Shown here: one piece after another, positions 7,124 to 7,267 of the stretch
Numbering within the stretch: the stretch's first letter is position 1
Layout: each line of letters starts with the position of its first letter
NCBI GenBank assembly: GCA_029939545.1
Contig: JAOZSS010000123.1
Coordinates: 1 to 7,267 of the forward strand
Length of the DNA: 7,267 nucleotides
Source of the DNA: Kiritimatiellia bacterium
GTDB taxonomy: Bacteria; Verrucomicrobiota; Kiritimatiellia; UBA8416; JABMPJ01
Direction of reading: 5' to 3'
Made by a program: the position numbers and the translations under genes
Notes under the pieces: generated by a model
Database searches by the model: none
What the model was told of the DNA's origin: nothing
What the model saw: the letters and a program-made list of their open reading frames with translations, nothing else

Positions 7124-7188
7124 CTACGGGAATCTCCCGTAGCGGATTTTCTGAAAAGAAATCCGACCATAGGACGCTATCTGTCCTA
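7124..7188 (+). other. Three tandem hairpins in a probable 5' leader
   Basis: Three perfect inverted repeats lie almost end to end. The first is CTACGGG (7124-7130) with CCCGTAG (7136-7142), a 5-base loop. The second is CGGATTT (7143-7149) with AAATCCG (7159-7165), a 9-base loop. The third is TAGGAC (7170-7175) with GTCCTA (7183-7188), a 7-base loop. The first two abut with no spacer, so they could stack coaxially. None is followed by a T-run on either strand, so they are not ordinary terminators. If transcribed from the candidate promoter at 7061 they would form a structured leader, or a separate small RNA. I match them to no known riboswitch. The strand is inferred. Confidence 0.5.
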
Positions 7189-7234
7189 CCCCACCTGCTA
7201 CAGTGGTCGACAATGATAGAGGAAGGTGGAGCTG

Positions 7235-7267
7235 TTGGAGCCTGAGAGAAAGTACTACGCGCATAGC
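7235..7267 (+). CDS. Start of a gene running off the window, possibly CRISPR-associated Cas3'' (HD nuclease)
   Basis: A TTG (7235-7237) follows a purine-rich ribosome binding region (GAGGAAGGTGGAG, 7219-7231) and opens a frame that stays open to the window end. The 11 visible codons read LEPERKYYAHS (M at position 1 if initiated at TTG). A tag stop at 7217-7219 limits the frame upstream, leaving a GTG at 7226-7228 as the only other likely start. YYAHS or FYAHS close to the N-terminus is a recurrent feature of Cas3'' HD nucleases and Cas3 proteins of type I CRISPR-Cas systems, where the His is part of the HD metal site. Eleven residues are too few to be sure. The HD core, helicase motifs, neighbouring cas genes and any array lie outside the window. 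Confidence 0.35.
   Translation, partial: MEPERKYYAHS

Larger units (their letters stand above)
6949..7234. other. Intergenic region between oadG and a putative divergent gene
   Basis: These 286 bases hold no convincing protein gene. They separate the minus-strand oad operon from a likely plus-strand gene at the right edge and so should carry the control sites of both. Visible are a plus-strand promoter candidate (7061-7089) and three hairpins (7124-7188). I found no good minus-strand promoter for oadGBA. A T6 run on the plus strand (6979-6984) has no stem in front of it. Confidence 0.6.

Noticed and set aside
7124..7188. CRISPR array or tandem intrinsic terminators
   Set aside because: The three hairpins differ in sequence, so they are not CRISPR repeats, and none has a T-run.
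7081..7239. Integron attC-like site: GCCTAAC core at 7081-7087, GTTGGAG at 7233-7239, hairpins between
   Set aside because: The right core breaks the GTTRRRY consensus at its last base, the arms are not complementary overall, and the distance is long. No integrase or cassette is seen.

Overview
The window (7,267 bp, GC-rich, bacterial) is nearly full of protein genes on the minus strand. They fall into two blocks separated by about 0.7 kb. A decayed plus-strand gene lies between the blocks, and the right edge appears to be the start of a plus-strand locus. The proteins suggest an anaerobic or fermentative Gram-negative-type bacterium: it has a biotin-dependent sodium-pumping decarboxylase and a periplasmic D,D-carboxypeptidase. 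A member of the PVC group (Kiritimatiellota/Lentisphaerota/Verrucomicrobiota) is possible, but there is no rRNA or marker gene here to settle it.

Left block (minus strand, transcribed from about 2921 down to 63): a YhcC/TIGR01212-type radical SAM protein, then a HisN-type inositol-monophosphatase-family phosphatase, then a membrane-anchored D-alanyl-D-alanine carboxypeptidase. The reading frames overlap or nearly touch, so they are probably one transcript, although their functions are not obviously related.

Middle (2922-3647): no intact gene. The plus strand has long stretches of convincing codon usage split over at least two frames, preceded by a good ribosome binding site that faces TTA instead of a start codon. 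I read this as a decayed gene, perhaps for a lipoprotein. A hairpin at 3601-3625 lies just past the 3' end of oadA.

Right block (minus strand, 6948 down to 3648): oadG-oadB-oadA, the gamma, beta and alpha subunits of a Na+-translocating oxaloacetate decarboxylase. OadA transfers the carboxyl group of oxaloacetate to biotin on its own C-terminal carrier domain. OadB decarboxylates carboxybiotin and exports Na+. OadG is the small membrane subunit that assembles the complex. The alpha subunit resembles the pyruvate carboxylase B/CfiA type of Campylobacterota and Aquificota more than the classical Klebsiella OadA.

Right edge (6949-7267): a non-coding stretch with a good sigma70-like promoter on the plus strand (7061-7089), three closely packed perfect hairpins (7124-7188), and a purine-rich ribosome binding site before a TTG start at 7235. 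The 11 codons visible before the window ends read LEPERKYYAHS. The YYAHS motif is typical of the N-terminus of CRISPR-associated Cas3'' HD nucleases, so a type I CRISPR-Cas operon with a structured 5' leader may begin here. This is the most interesting signal in the window, but it rests on very little sequence.
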